From positions 378,865 through 442,864 of the forward strand of contig NZ_CH672431.1 in the NCBI RefSeq assembly GCF_000153025.1: a stretch of DNA of 64,000 nt, read 5' to 3'. Positions 19,863 to 29,106 of the stretch are shown piece after piece (the first letter of the stretch is position 1; every line of letters begins with the position of its first letter). Position numbers and translations under genes: made by a program. The notes below the pieces were generated by a model that worked only from the letters and a program-made list of their open reading frames with translations, had not been told where the DNA came from and searched no databases. Origin of the DNA: Marinomonas sp. MED121 (lineage in GTDB: Bacteria > Pseudomonadota > Gammaproteobacteria > Pseudomonadales > Marinomonadaceae).

Positions 19863-20503
19863 TAGTTTGCTGCCTCTGAAATCGCCTTCCAGCCTGTGAC
19901 AAAGGCTTTTGCATTCTTAGCGGTTACTTCTACATTTTGACCGGCTTTATAAAGCGCTGAACCTAAGCCAAACCCCTGAGCCCCCGCATCAATGTATGAG
20001 CTCATATTGTCAGGTGTCACGCCACCGACAGGACAAATACGCATACTTTTTGGAACAACCGCACATAAGGCAGAAATCACTTTCGGTGACGTCATCGCCT
20101 CTGCAGGGAAAAGCTTGATCGCATCGGCTCCCGCTTCCATGGCCGCAAAGGCTTCGCTAGCAGTAAAGAAACCAGGGAAAGCATATAAGCCCGCCGCTTT
20201 TGCCGCTCGAATCAGTTCAACATCTGTATGAGGGCACACCATCAGTCCCGCACCGATTTCGACCAGCTTATCAACTTGATCTTTACGCATCACAGTACCC
20301 GCGCCAATCAAAGCTTTATCACCATATTTTTGTTGTAGCATTTCAATACTTTTAAAAGGTTCAGGAGAGTTAAGGGGGACTTCTAAAATACTAAAACCTG
20401 CTTCAATTAATGCCTCTGCATGATCTAACACTTCTTCAGGTTTAATTCCCCTCAAAATTGCAACCATAGGTAATTGAGCCATTAAGGTTGAAAAGTCATT
20501 CAT
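19862..20503 (-). CDS. dgoA: 2-dehydro-3-deoxy-6-phosphogalactonate aldolase
   Basis: Class I aldolase of the KDPG family, 213 residues. It splits KDPGal to pyruvate and glyceraldehyde-3-phosphate. The sequence reads like DgoA: MVAILRGIKPEE, EVPLNSPEP, GAGTVM, Schiff-base Lys in DAIKLFPAEA, and VGGVTPDNM. The frame extends to a GTG at 20512. ATG 20503 forms a 4-nt ATGA overlap with dgoK and has a good SD, so it is preferred. Adjacency to DgoK selects galactonate over gluconate as the pathway. Confidence 0.92.
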   Translation of the reverse strand: MNDFSTLMAQLPMVAILRGIKPEEVLDHAEALIEAGFSILEVPLNSPEPFKSIEMLQQKYGDKALIGAGTVMRKDQVDKLVEIGAGLMVCPHTDVELIRAAKAAGLYAFPGFFTASEAFAAMEAGADAIKLFPAEAMTSPKVISALCAVVPKSMRICPVGGVTPDNMSSYIDAGAQGFGLGSALYKAGQNVEVTAKNAKAFVTGWKAISEAAN

Positions 20504-21525
20504 TTTGTACACTCCCCTGTTACTGCACTCTGTGCTTGATTAAAGGTCTGAAAACGAGATTGATTTTGTTCAGCTAAGCGCTTAAGACCACGTATACTGG
20601 CCTCTCCAGCCTCAATAAAGAGATGCTCTACACCCATAGACGTCAAGGCAATGCCATATCGATCACACAGACCGCGACTACCAATGAGATGGACTTTTTC
20701 AGCCTTTTCTTCTGTTGAAACCTGAACAGAAATAGCCTTTAACATATCCATCACATCATGACCTATGACAACGCCAGACAGATAGTCTCGTACCTGTTCT
20801 GGACTAAGTTCATTACTGATGTAATTACTGCGCACACTAAATAAATGGTGCAACAGTCCACCCTGCTGCTGGCTGGTCGCCAAGCCTAATTTAAAGGCAT
20901 CTACGTCTAATTCATCAGCGCTAGGTAAACCTCTCACTAAGCTAGAGTCACGATTAATATTGGCAAATAACTCGCCTGAAAAAGTAGTAGAGAATTGCTT
21001 AATGTGACCTTGTTCAATACGTACCCACTTACAGTGAGTACCTGGCATGCAGCACAAGACATCTTCATCAGATTGCTGGCTTTGCAACCAATCCAGTACA
21101 CCTAATAACTGAGTTTCTTCTCCGCGCATAATGTCATTACAGCCACTGATGCCACGCCCTTGTAGGCCAGGCACGATGGCCACAGGACATTCTAGATTCG
21201 TCTCTAACCAATGCAGTTTTTCACCCAAGCTATCTAGGCTAAGCGGGCAAGTTTGATAGTCCACTTCTTGCCAACCAGTGCGACTGCCAACCATACCTGC
21301 CATTAAAATAGGCAAGCCTTGCTGTAGCCAATCGCCCACTAAATTAGTCAGCACGGTTTCAAACTGGCCCGGTACAACATTTAAAATGCCCTTATTACTT
21401 TCCCTTTGATCAAGCGAGTTACCCTCTTGATCAAGCAAATAAGCACGCAGATTTGACGTTCCCCAATCAACAGCTATGCAGAGATAATCCTGCTCTCGCG
21501 CTGACTCTTGAGACGCTTTACTCAT
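20500..21525 (-). CDS. dgoK: 2-dehydro-3-deoxygalactonokinase
   Basis: 341-residue sugar kinase of the DgoK family that phosphorylates 2-keto-3-deoxygalactonate with ATP. The N-terminal phosphate-binding segment IAVDWGTSNLRAYLLD is characteristic, with CMPGTHCKW and the HLIGSRGLCDRY block further on. It overlaps the SDR gene upstream and dgoA downstream by 4 nt each (ATGA), so the three are translationally coupled. Confidence 0.93.
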   Translation of the reverse strand: MSKASQESAREQDYLCIAVDWGTSNLRAYLLDQEGNSLDQRESNKGILNVVPGQFETVLTNLVGDWLQQGLPILMAGMVGSRTGWQEVDYQTCPLSLDSLGEKLHWLETNLECPVAIVPGLQGRGISGCNDIMRGEETQLLGVLDWLQSQQSDEDVLCCMPGTHCKWVRIEQGHIKQFSTTFSGELFANINRDSSLVRGLPSADELDVDAFKLGLATSQQQGGLLHHLFSVRSNYISNELSPEQVRDYLSGVVIGHDVMDMLKAISVQVSTEEKAEKVHLIGSRGLCDRYGIALTSMGVEHLFIEAGEASIRGLKRLAEQNQSRFQTFNQAQSAVTGECTK

Positions 21526-22301
21526 AAACGGCCACCATCTACCACCAGGCTTTGCCCAGTAATCATGCGACTATCGTCTGCAGCCAAGAAGAGTACGAGA
21601 TCCGCCACATCTTCAGGTTGAATCTTTTCTTGTAATGCTTGTTGCTGCATTAACTCAACTTCTGCCTCTGGCGTCAGCCAAAGCGCTTTTTGTTTCTCTG
21701 TCATGACCCAACCAGGTAGCACGGTATTCACTCGCACTTTAGTCGGCCCTAACTCTCGCGCTAAGGCCTTGGTCAGTCCACTAATGCCGGCTTTTGCGGT
21801 GACATAACCTGGATAACCACTTAGGCCCAACATCCAAGAGTTAGAACTCATATTAATAATGCTGCCACCACCCGCTTCTGCCATAAGTGGTGCGACTTTT
21901 TGCGCAGCAAAGAAATGGTGCTTTAGGTTCACCGCCATACACTGATCGAATTCATCCGAACTTAGCTCTGCTAACGTATGTCTATGATCATTAGCCGCAT
22001 TATTGACTAAGGCGCGAATTGCTCCCCAAGCTTCAAGCCTTGCTTGAATCTTGTCTTTTAGCATCTCAATATCAGTAAGATCCACCAATTCAAAATGAGC
22101 TTTCATACCATGGGAGTTAAGGTTTTGAGCAAGTTGCTCACCCGCCTCTTCATCAATATCAAAAAAGCTCACGGCACAGCCTTGTTGTGCCAAGGCTTTT
22201 ACTAAGGCTTCCCCTATGCCAGATGCGCCACCTGTCACTAAGACATGACGTGCATTTAAACTAGGGTAGTTGGTTAAGTTTTCTATTTGAGCTTGGGACA
22301 T
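21522..22301 (-). CDS. SDR-family galactose 1-dehydrogenase
   Basis: 259-residue classical short-chain dehydrogenase. The NAD(P)-binding TGGASGIGEAL, NNAAND, catalytic Ser in INMSSNSW and YxxxK in YPGYVTAKAG are all present, as is the C-terminal ITGQSLVVDGG. D32-like acidic residues in FFDIDEE favour NAD. Its place between galactonate dehydratase and dgoK suggests it oxidises D-galactose (or a related aldose) to the lactone. The substrate is inferred from context. ATG overlaps the dehydratase stop (TAATG). Confidence 0.85.
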   Translation of the reverse strand: MSQAQIENLTNYPSLNARHVLVTGGASGIGEALVKALAQQGCAVSFFDIDEEAGEQLAQNLNSHGMKAHFELVDLTDIEMLKDKIQARLEAWGAIRALVNNAANDHRHTLAELSSDEFDQCMAVNLKHHFFAAQKVAPLMAEAGGGSIINMSSNSWMLGLSGYPGYVTAKAGISGLTKALARELGPTKVRVNTVLPGWVMTEKQKALWLTPEAEVELMQQQALQEKIQPEDVADLVLFLAADDSRMITGQSLVVDGGRL

Positions 22302-24088
22302 TAGTGAGACTCCCTTTTAACAACAGAACCGCTTTTACCTACCAAGAAATCAAGATCAGCCCCTTGATCAGCCTGCAATACGTGATCGATGTACAGTTTG
22401 GCGTAACCCCTATGATATTCACTTTCTTCCGGTTGCCATTTGGCTTTACGGGCTTGCATTTCTTCATCTGAGATATGCAAATGTAGACTGCGCCCCGACA
22501 CATCTAAGGAGATTTCGTCACCGTTTTCGACTAAGGCTAATGGACCGCCAATAGTTGATTCTGGTGCAACATGTAACACCACAGTACCAAATGCCGTTCC
22601 GCTCATACGGGCATCACTGATACGTACCATATCAGTCACACCTTGCTCTAATAGCTTGCTTGGTAATGCCATGTTGCCCACTTCTGGCATACCCGGATAG
22701 CCCTTAGGACCGCAGCCTTTAAGCACCATGATTGAGTTCGCATCTATGTCTAACTCAGGGTCATCAATGCGGGCTTTATAGTCTTCAATATTTTCAAACA
22801 CCACGGCTTTACCCTTGTGCTGTAACAAAGCTGGTGTAGCAGCACTGGGTTTGATAATGGCACCCAATGGTGACAAGTTACCGCGTAACACAGCAATACC
22901 TGCTTTTTCTCGCAATGGGTTATCTAAGGTTCTAATCACATCGTCATTGAAGCACTCAGCCCCTTGCATAGATTCACCCAAGCTCACACCTGTGACACTC
23001 TTAGCATCCATATCAAATAGATGACGCATTCGTTCGATCAAAGCAGGGAAGCCGCCGGCATAATGGAAATCTTCCATGAGATATTTACCCGATGGCATTA
23101 GATCAACAAGACAAGGAATTTCAGCCCCTATTCTGTCCCAATCATCTAGGCTTAAATCCACACCAACACGACCAGCAATGGCTAATAAATGCATCACAGC
23201 ATTGGTTGAACCACCCACAGCGGCATTGGCTCGGATCGCATTTTCAAACGCAGACTTGGTCAAAATATCAGACGGTTTTAGGTCTTCTTTTACCATCTCA
23301 ACAATACGTCGACCGGTAAGATGAGAAAGCGCTTGTCGCCTTGCATCCACCGCTGGCAAGGTGCCGTTTTCTGGCAAAGACATGCCCAAGGCTTCAACCA
23401 AACAAGACATGGTCGAAGCTGTCCCCATGGTCATACAAGTACCGCGAGAACGGGACATTCCAGACTCAGCACGCATAAACTCGTCCAAGCTCATGTGTCC
23501 GCCACGCACTGCTTCACTGAATTTCCAAACATCGGTACCAGAGCCAACATCTTGGCCACGATACTTACCATTTAGCATAGGGCCAGAAGACACTATGATG
23601 GTAGGTAAGTCGACCGAGCAGGCACCCATCAGTTGTGCCGGCGTTGTCTTGTCACAACCACCTAATAGCACCACACCATCAATACCGTAAGCTCGCATGG
23701 ACTCTTCCACATCCATGCTCATCAAGTTACGGAATAACATGGCGGTTGGTTTCATTTGAGTTTCACCCAAAGACATCACAGGGAACTCAAGTGGCACACC
23801 ACCTGCTTCCCATACACCTCGCTTTACATATTCAGCCAGCTCTCGCAAATGGGCATTACAAGGCGTAAGCTCGCTCCAAGAGTTACAGATACCGATAATC
23901 GGTCTGCCGTCAAAACTATGATCAGGTAAACCTTGATTCTTCATCCAACTACGGTGAATAAAGCCATCTTTATCTAACTTGCCATACCATTGCTGACTTC
24001 TTAATGCTTTACCTGAGCTAGGTTTCTCATCATCAAGGTTAACCAGATTTAACTCTTCTGGCGTGGATGGCTTCTTGTTATCAGTCAT
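22301..24088 (-). CDS. IlvD/EDD-family sugar-acid dehydratase (probable galactonate dehydratase)
   Basis: 595-residue Fe-S dehydratase. Cluster cysteines lie in ICNSWSE, GGCDKTTPAQ and GTCMTMGTASTM; GGSTNAVMHL and the C-terminal SDARMSGTAFG are also conserved. It resembles the arabinonate/galactonate/fuconate dehydratases of this superfamily rather than dihydroxyacid dehydratase. In this operon it should turn D-galactonate into 2-keto-3-deoxygalactonate, replacing the unrelated enolase-superfamily DgoD of enterobacteria. Exact substrate range is inference. Confidence 0.87.
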   Translation of the reverse strand: MTDNKKPSTPEELNLVNLDDEKPSSGKALRSQQWYGKLDKDGFIHRSWMKNQGLPDHSFDGRPIIGICNSWSELTPCNAHLRELAEYVKRGVWEAGGVPLEFPVMSLGETQMKPTAMLFRNLMSMDVEESMRAYGIDGVVLLGGCDKTTPAQLMGACSVDLPTIIVSSGPMLNGKYRGQDVGSGTDVWKFSEAVRGGHMSLDEFMRAESGMSRSRGTCMTMGTASTMSCLVEALGMSLPENGTLPAVDARRQALSHLTGRRIVEMVKEDLKPSDILTKSAFENAIRANAAVGGSTNAVMHLLAIAGRVGVDLSLDDWDRIGAEIPCLVDLMPSGKYLMEDFHYAGGFPALIERMRHLFDMDAKSVTGVSLGESMQGAECFNDDVIRTLDNPLREKAGIAVLRGNLSPLGAIIKPSAATPALLQHKGKAVVFENIEDYKARIDDPELDIDANSIMVLKGCGPKGYPGMPEVGNMALPSKLLEQGVTDMVRISDARMSGTAFGTVVLHVAPESTIGGPLALVENGDEISLDVSGRSLHLHISDEEMQARKAKWQPEESEYHRGYAKLYIDHVLQADQGADLDFLVGKSGSVVKRESH

Positions 24089-24123
24089 TTGATCTTTCCT
24101 CGTGAATACTTAAAGCAGCGTAC

Positions 24124-26256
24124 TCAGCATGCTTCTATTGCCAGCAATAGCAGAGATTCTGGGTCTAAAATGGGTAATTGCAGGCCTAGCTTGGTTAAGC
24201 TGGCGCCATTGAGAATCAGGTCTTGCCCCCACCAAGCTGGCATAGCTTTCATTAAATGATTAGGGATAGGACTATGCTCTAGCACCTTGACCCTATAATT
24301 TTGGGTAGGGATTAAATTAGGCAACTTAAGCGGTAAAGGTTGCGCTTGTTTCGGCATGGTCATTTGGCAATACACCAGCACACCTTGAGTCGCAGCATCA
24401 TTCAAGGCCCAGCTTGCTTGAGCACAACCATCAGCACTGGGTAAACGCCAATTGTTGCCCTTATGCAGCAAGTCACGGTTCGACTTATAATGGCCTATCC
24501 AACTGGCAATATTCGCCTTCTGTTCTGAGTTGGCTTCTAACAGGTTCCACTCAATACCCAAATGGCCAAGCATGGCGGTGCCTGCTCTAAAATTAACATC
24601 ATGAATACGGCTGGTTGTGTGACTCTTATCAGGTCCAATATGGGACCCCATGACTTCTGGTGGGAAGAAATAACTAAAACCACGCTGAATAGATTGTCTC
24701 TCTAAAGCATCATTACAGTCTGATGCCCAAAAGCGCTTACAGTAAGCCAAGATACCAAAATCAACCCGAGCACCACCTGAGGAGCAAGACTCAAACTCAA
24801 CCTGTGGAAAAGCCTCATTTAGCTCGCCAAATAAACGATATAGAGCCTGCACTTGAGCATGAGCTTTGGGCGCAAGGTCTGTTCCCGCTTGACTATAATC
24901 ACGGTTCATATCCCACTTCACATAGGCAATATTATGATCGCCTAGTAAGCTGAAAAGTCTTTCACGAATATATTGGTAAGCCTCAGGGTTAGCAAGATCC
25001 AAAACCATTTGATAACGGCCCATGACATTGGCGTAGTCACTTAATTGCAGAGCCCAGTCCGGATGTGCTCGATATAGGTCTGAATCTGGGTTCAGCATTT
25101 CTGGCTCAAACCAAAGACCAAACTCCATTCCTAGCTTGTTCACATGCTCAATGAGAGGCGTTAACCCTTGCGGATATTTCGCTTCATCTACATACCAATC
25201 ACCTAGGGCAGCCCTTTCGCCATTACGACCTTTAAACCAACCATCATCTAGAATATAGCGCTCTACCCCAACCTCAGCCGCCGCATCAGCCAAAGCTTTT
25301 AGCTGTGTCATATCATGGTCAAAGTAAAAAGCTTCCCAAGTATTTAGGTGAACAGGCCTTGGCTTTTCAAGCTTTAGAATGCTACGAGCATGTTGATGAA
25401 AGGCCTGACTCATTTGATTTAAGCCAGCATCACTGTTACTAACCAAAAGGTCTGGCGTCGAGATAGACTCGCCTTTTTTAAGCTTAATTTCACCCGCTAG
25501 ATAGAGAGCTTCTGCCTGCACATATCTATGGCCTTCCAAGGTGTAATCCGCTTTTAATCTGTGATTACCACTTATAGCAAGGTGCAAGCCATAAACATCC
25601 CCTGAAAGCTCAGAGAAAAACTCCTCTCCGACTATCAGCGAAGGAAAGTTTGCGTGAGAATTACGCCCCGCACGGTTTTCCTGTACCCAGGTATCAAACC
25701 ATGGCGAAATCTGTTGCTGAAACTCCTGACACCAGCGGCCATAAAAGCTCATACGCTTGGTAAAGTGAGCGGGAACCGGCATGGTCAAAGCCAGACGCTG
25801 CACGTCCAGCTCACCTTCACCTAAATTAGTCACTCTCAGGCTTTGTTTAAACATACCTTCTTGAGTTAAGCCTAAACTTAGGCAGACACTTAATTGAGCA
25901 ATATTGTCAGACAAGAAAAGCTGATAACCCACATCACAGCTTAATACTTTATCTAAAGACCAACGAGGAGCCCAAGTTGGTCTGTCACTCGCTGCAATCT
26001 CCATAGCAGGAGAGCCTTGCCAGCCCTTGCCCGCTTCTGGCAATAAAGACAAAGGCGCAGGTTCATCCAACATAGCCTGTGGAATACTGCTTTGCTGGCT
26101 CAATCTTAACGCAGCAAGATCAGTATCAAGCGGCAAGTTTGTTGCAAAATAGACCAGCTCAGGCGCACCCACCTTAGGGCAATAAAGCACTAAGGTTTTA
26201 TCCGCCACATCTTGTCGAAGAAAATCAGACGGCAAATTTGTTTGTGTATTTGTCAT
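24124..26256 (-). CDS. GH36 alpha-galactosidase
   Basis: 710-residue family 36 enzyme, cytoplasmic by lack of a signal peptide. It cleaves terminal alpha-galactosyl residues from melibiose/raffinose-type oligosaccharides. An N-terminal beta-supersandwich precedes the barrel. The nucleophile is D449 in VKWDMNRDYS, the acid/base D513 in WASDCNDALERQ, and substrate motifs ILDDGWF and FEPEMLNPDS are present. It starts 4 nt after the permease stop, so the hydrolase is coupled to uptake. Length is standard. Confidence 0.95.
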   Translation of the reverse strand: MTNTQTNLPSDFLRQDVADKTLVLYCPKVGAPELVYFATNLPLDTDLAALRLSQQSSIPQAMLDEPAPLSLLPEAGKGWQGSPAMEIAASDRPTWAPRWSLDKVLSCDVGYQLFLSDNIAQLSVCLSLGLTQEGMFKQSLRVTNLGEGELDVQRLALTMPVPAHFTKRMSFYGRWCQEFQQQISPWFDTWVQENRAGRNSHANFPSLIVGEEFFSELSGDVYGLHLAISGNHRLKADYTLEGHRYVQAEALYLAGEIKLKKGESISTPDLLVSNSDAGLNQMSQAFHQHARSILKLEKPRPVHLNTWEAFYFDHDMTQLKALADAAAEVGVERYILDDGWFKGRNGERAALGDWYVDEAKYPQGLTPLIEHVNKLGMEFGLWFEPEMLNPDSDLYRAHPDWALQLSDYANVMGRYQMVLDLANPEAYQYIRERLFSLLGDHNIAYVKWDMNRDYSQAGTDLAPKAHAQVQALYRLFGELNEAFPQVEFESCSSGGARVDFGILAYCKRFWASDCNDALERQSIQRGFSYFFPPEVMGSHIGPDKSHTTSRIHDVNFRAGTAMLGHLGIEWNLLEANSEQKANIASWIGHYKSNRDLLHKGNNWRLPSADGCAQASWALNDAATQGVLVYCQMTMPKQAQPLPLKLPNLIPTQNYRVKVLEHSPIPNHLMKAMPAWWGQDLILNGASLTKLGLQLPILDPESLLLLAIEAC

Positions 26257-26260
26257 AGCA

Positions 26261-27112
26261 TTAACCCTTAGTCGCGCCGAGTGTCAGGCCTGCGATAAAG
26301 TGTTTTTGCATAGCGAAGAAAAGAATAACAGGCGGTAATGCCGCGACTATTGAGCCTGCTGAAATCAGCTGCCAAGAGGCTAACCATTGTCCCATCAAGG
26401 CACTAATACCGGCGGTTACTGGTCGCACTTCATCACTCTGTACTAGCACTAACGCCCAGAAATAATCATTCCAAATAAAGGTAAAGATGAGCACAGACAA
26501 GGCGGCAATAGCAGGACGTACTAGCGGTAACACCACATGCCAGAAAATCTTCCATTCGCTCACCCCTTCCACACGCGCCGCTTCTATCAGTTCATCAGGT
26601 AAACCAACAATAAAGTTACGCATAAAGAGGGTACAAAAACCCGCTTGGAAAGCCACATGGAATAAGATCAAACCTGTTGCCGTATCGTACAGACCCATAG
26701 AGATAGTCAGGTCACGTACAGGAATCATCAGAATTTGAAAAGGTACAAAGTTACCGCCAATAAAGGTCGCGAACAAAAGCACATTGCCACGAAACTTAAA
26801 CTTAGCTAAGGCATAACCCGCCAAGGTTGAGATAGCAACGGCACCAATAACGGCAGGCACAGTAATCATGATGGAGTTAAAAAGGTAGCGGGCCATGGGG
26901 GTTGAGGTGAAAACTTTAGTGTAGTTCTCAAGAATCATCCACTGCTCGGGAATGCCCCAGTAGTTACCCATATTAATATCAGCAACAGAGCGAGCTGATG
27001 TCATCATTACTGCAATTAAAGGTAACAGCCACAGAATAAGGGCAATCCAAATCGCTACGCGATAGCTGATATTGACCGATTTTGATAATTTTTCTATTGG
27101 AGTTGGAAACAT
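26261..27112 (-). CDS. Carbohydrate ABC permease, MalG type
   Basis: 283-residue inner-membrane permease with six predicted helices. The cytoplasmic EAA loop (EAARVEGVSEWKIFWHVVLPLVRP) docks the ATPase. It overlaps the stop of the MalF-type permease (1 nt). It is the partner of the binding protein at 15.7 kb and probably of the ATPase at 29.1 kb. Confidence 0.92.
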   Translation of the reverse strand: MFPTPIEKLSKSVNISYRVAIWIALILWLLPLIAVMMTSARSVADINMGNYWGIPEQWMILENYTKVFTSTPMARYLFNSIMITVPAVIGAVAISTLAGYALAKFKFRGNVLLFATFIGGNFVPFQILMIPVRDLTISMGLYDTATGLILFHVAFQAGFCTLFMRNFIVGLPDELIEAARVEGVSEWKIFWHVVLPLVRPAIAALSVLIFTFIWNDYFWALVLVQSDEVRPVTAGISALMGQWLASWQLISAGSIVAALPPVILFFAMQKHFIAGLTLGATKG

Positions 27113-27987
27113 TAGGCTTTCTCACTCTTCAGCATGCGCCATAGGAAGTAGGCAATATAAACATCCATAATTAGGAACAAGACAGTTGCAATAGCAGCAC
27201 CGTAACCGACGCGATAATTGAAAATAGATTGCTCATACATGAAATAGGCAAGTACATTCGAGGTACCAAATGGTCCACCTGCCGTCATGGTTGCCACCAA
27301 GTCGAAACTACGCAAAGCACCAATCACAGTGACAACGATTGCGATAAAAGACGCGGGTTTTAACTGAGGCAAGATAACGTGCCAAAGCATTTTCCAACCG
27401 TGCGCGCCATCAAGACGAGCGGCTTCTAGCTGATCAGGGCTGAGGTTATTTAAGCCTGTGAGATAAAGAATCATGCAGTAAGCGATTTGCGGCCAAAGAC
27501 CCGCTGCGATAATGCCGAAGGTTACCCAGTTCTCATCAGATAACACGGCAATAGGCTCAAAACCTAGACTCGTAAGGGCGATATTGAACAGGCCATAACT
27601 TGGGTCGTAGAACCAAGCGAAAACAAGACCAACAACCACTTGAGAGATAACAAAAGGGAAGAAAAAGAGGGATTTAACCAGTCGAATGCCTAAGACTTTC
27701 TGGTTCAAAAATAAGGCTACGGCAAGCCCCAAAGGCGGTGCTAACATGTAAAACACCATCCAATAGATGTTGTTTTTTAAAGCTAACCAGAACTGTTCAT
27801 CTTCGAACAATTCAAAATAGTTATCTAAACCAACAAAGGTCTTATCACCCAAACCGTCCCATTCATAAAAGCTTAATAATACGCTTTGACTGATGGGCAA
27901 AATCACATAAACCACAAACATTATGAGTGCGGGTGCTAAAAATAGCACAGGCATCCATTGCTGCTGTCTGCTGTGGAGCTTCTGCAT
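27112..27987 (-). CDS. Carbohydrate ABC permease, MalF type
   Basis: 291-residue inner-membrane permease. The EAA motif reads EAARLDGAHGWKMLWHVILPQLKP. ATG 28014 is also in frame, but AGAGGTGA (minus strand, 28002-27995) is properly spaced for ATG 27987 (MQKLHSRQQQW), and AAAAATAA immediately precedes it. First gene of the nine-gene galactoside operon, transcribed from a promoter whose spacer contains an IclR-type dyad. Confidence 0.92.
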   Translation of the reverse strand: MQKLHSRQQQWMPVLFLAPALIMFVVYVILPISQSVLLSFYEWDGLGDKTFVGLDNYFELFEDEQFWLALKNNIYWMVFYMLAPPLGLAVALFLNQKVLGIRLVKSLFFFPFVISQVVVGLVFAWFYDPSYGLFNIALTSLGFEPIAVLSDENWVTFGIIAAGLWPQIAYCMILYLTGLNNLSPDQLEAARLDGAHGWKMLWHVILPQLKPASFIAIVVTVIGALRSFDLVATMTAGGPFGTSNVLAYFMYEQSIFNYRVGYGAAIATVLFLIMDVYIAYFLWRMLKSEKA

Positions 27988-28001
27988 GAAGAAATCACCT
28001 C

Positions 28002-28009
28002 TTATTTTT
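28002..28009 (-). promoter_or_regulatory. Possible Crc/Hfq A-rich site before the permease operon
   Basis: AAAAATAA directly abuts the SD sequence of the operon's first gene. It matches the octamer in front of the binding-protein gene. Confidence 0.4.
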
Positions 28010-28057
28010 ATCATTATTTGATGCCATTAAAAGACGTCTGACATCACTTCAAATCAA

Positions 28058-28086
28058 ATAATGGAACATAGTTTCAATTTTTGCAA
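28058..28086 (-). promoter_or_regulatory. Promoter of the permease/galactonate operon
   Basis: Minus-strand TTGCAA (28086-28081), 17 nt, CATTAT (28063-28058). The operator at 28062-28076 lies across the spacer and -10, the classic position for repression. Confidence 0.6.
28062..28076. promoter_or_regulatory. IclR-type operator copy 3
   Basis: TGGAACATAGTTTCA, the same 6+3+6 dyad as at 16.9 kb, inside the permease-operon promoter. Confidence 0.7.
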
Positions 28087-28109
28087 GTTTTAAAATTCCC
28101 CCTACAACC

Positions 28110-28138
28110 TTGACATTCTAAAGTTTCGTGCAAATAAT
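28110..28138 (+). promoter_or_regulatory. Promoter of the IclR gene
   Basis: TTGACA (28110-28115), 17-nt spacer, AATAAT (28133-28138). The predicted start falls in operator copy 4, so the regulator is probably autoregulated. Confidence 0.65.
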
Positions 28139-28152
28139 GGAATGGAGTTTCA
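28138..28152. promoter_or_regulatory. IclR-type operator copy 4
   Basis: TGGAATGGAGTTTCA, overlapping the start region of the iclR promoter and centred 76 bp from copy 3. Confidence 0.65.
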
Positions 28153-28267
28153 TTTTTTATAATTTACTAAAATATGTCACTTTTATTAATTCGGTTCGCT
28201 AGTCATATTCAGCACAAGAGTAGATACTAAGCACCACTTTCATAAACCTAAATTTAAGGAGAAAAGA

Positions 28268-29050
28268 ATGGCTGAGAACGACGCTAAATCAGGCGGTTCA
28301 TCACTTAGCAAGGCCCTTATGGTTTTAAAAGAAGTGTGTTGTGCTCAAGATCCAATGCGCTTTGCAGACCTAGTTGAACGCTCTGAATTACCCAAGGCAA
28401 CGGCTCATCGCATACTCAATACCTTAGTTGATGAAGGCCTAGTTCGCCTTGAAGATCACTCTCAACTTTATCATCCAGGTTATGGCCTACTTGAGCTTGC
28501 CCATAAAGCCTGGTCTAGCATGGATATTCGTGATCTTGCTGCAGACCAAATGAAAGCCCTTTGGCAAGAAACCGGCGAAACCATTCACCTTGCGGTACTA
28601 GACAGAGGCGAAGTGATCTATATCGATAAGATGGAAAGCCAAAAAAGCCTACGCTTATTCTCGGCAGTTGGTAAAAAAGGCCCTGCTTATTGCACGGGTG
28701 TAGGCAAGGCCATGATTGCCTACCTTGCAGAAGAAGAGCTGGCTGATGCGATCAGCAAACAAAGCTTTATTAAACACACTGAAACCACTCTTGATACCGA
28801 AGAGAAACTCAGAAATGAATTAGAAAAGATTCGCCAAACTGGCGTGTCTCTCGATATGCAAGAACACGAAGAAGGCATCCAATGTGCGGCTTCTGTGATT
28901 TTTAATTATCGCAACGAACCGATTGCAGCGCTAAGTATCACAGCTCCTGTTTTTAGGGTAGATGATGAGCGTTTTGAATTATTTCAAAAACGCATAAAAG
29001 AAGCCTGCCAAGAAGTATCCAAACGTATGGGGGCCATGGCCTCCGCGTGA
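28268..29050 (+). CDS. IclR-family regulator of the galactoside locus
   Basis: 260 residues. The N-terminal winged helix (about 15-75) includes LPKATAHRILNTLVDEGLVRL, and the C-terminal ligand-binding domain includes GETIHLAVLDRGEVIYIDKME and the CTGVGKAM block. It is divergent from the permease/galactonate operon and just upstream of the ABC ATPase. The shared region carries two 15-bp dyads of the TGRAAY-N3-GTTTCA type, like sites known for KdgR-type IclR proteins. The effector is likely a pathway intermediate such as 2-keto-3-deoxygalactonate (inference). GGAG precedes ATG 28268. Confidence 0.92.
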   Translation: MAENDAKSGGSSLSKALMVLKEVCCAQDPMRFADLVERSELPKATAHRILNTLVDEGLVRLEDHSQLYHPGYGLLELAHKAWSSMDIRDLAADQMKALWQETGETIHLAVLDRGEVIYIDKMESQKSLRLFSAVGKKGPAYCTGVGKAMIAYLAEEELADAISKQSFIKHTETTLDTEEKLRNELEKIRQTGVSLDMQEHEEGIQCAASVIFNYRNEPIAALSITAPVFRVDDERFELFQKRIKEACQEVSKRMGAMASA

Positions 29051-29106
29051 TGTTGAGCTAAAGGCGTCACGCTTTAATCATGCAAACAATTAGGGTTTAA
29101 CAGAAA

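Noticed and set aside
23361..23690. 109-codon and neighbouring plus-strand frames across 22.4-23.9 kb
   Set aside because: All are antisense to the IlvD/EDD dehydratase and have low-complexity composition that reflects the opposite strand's codons.
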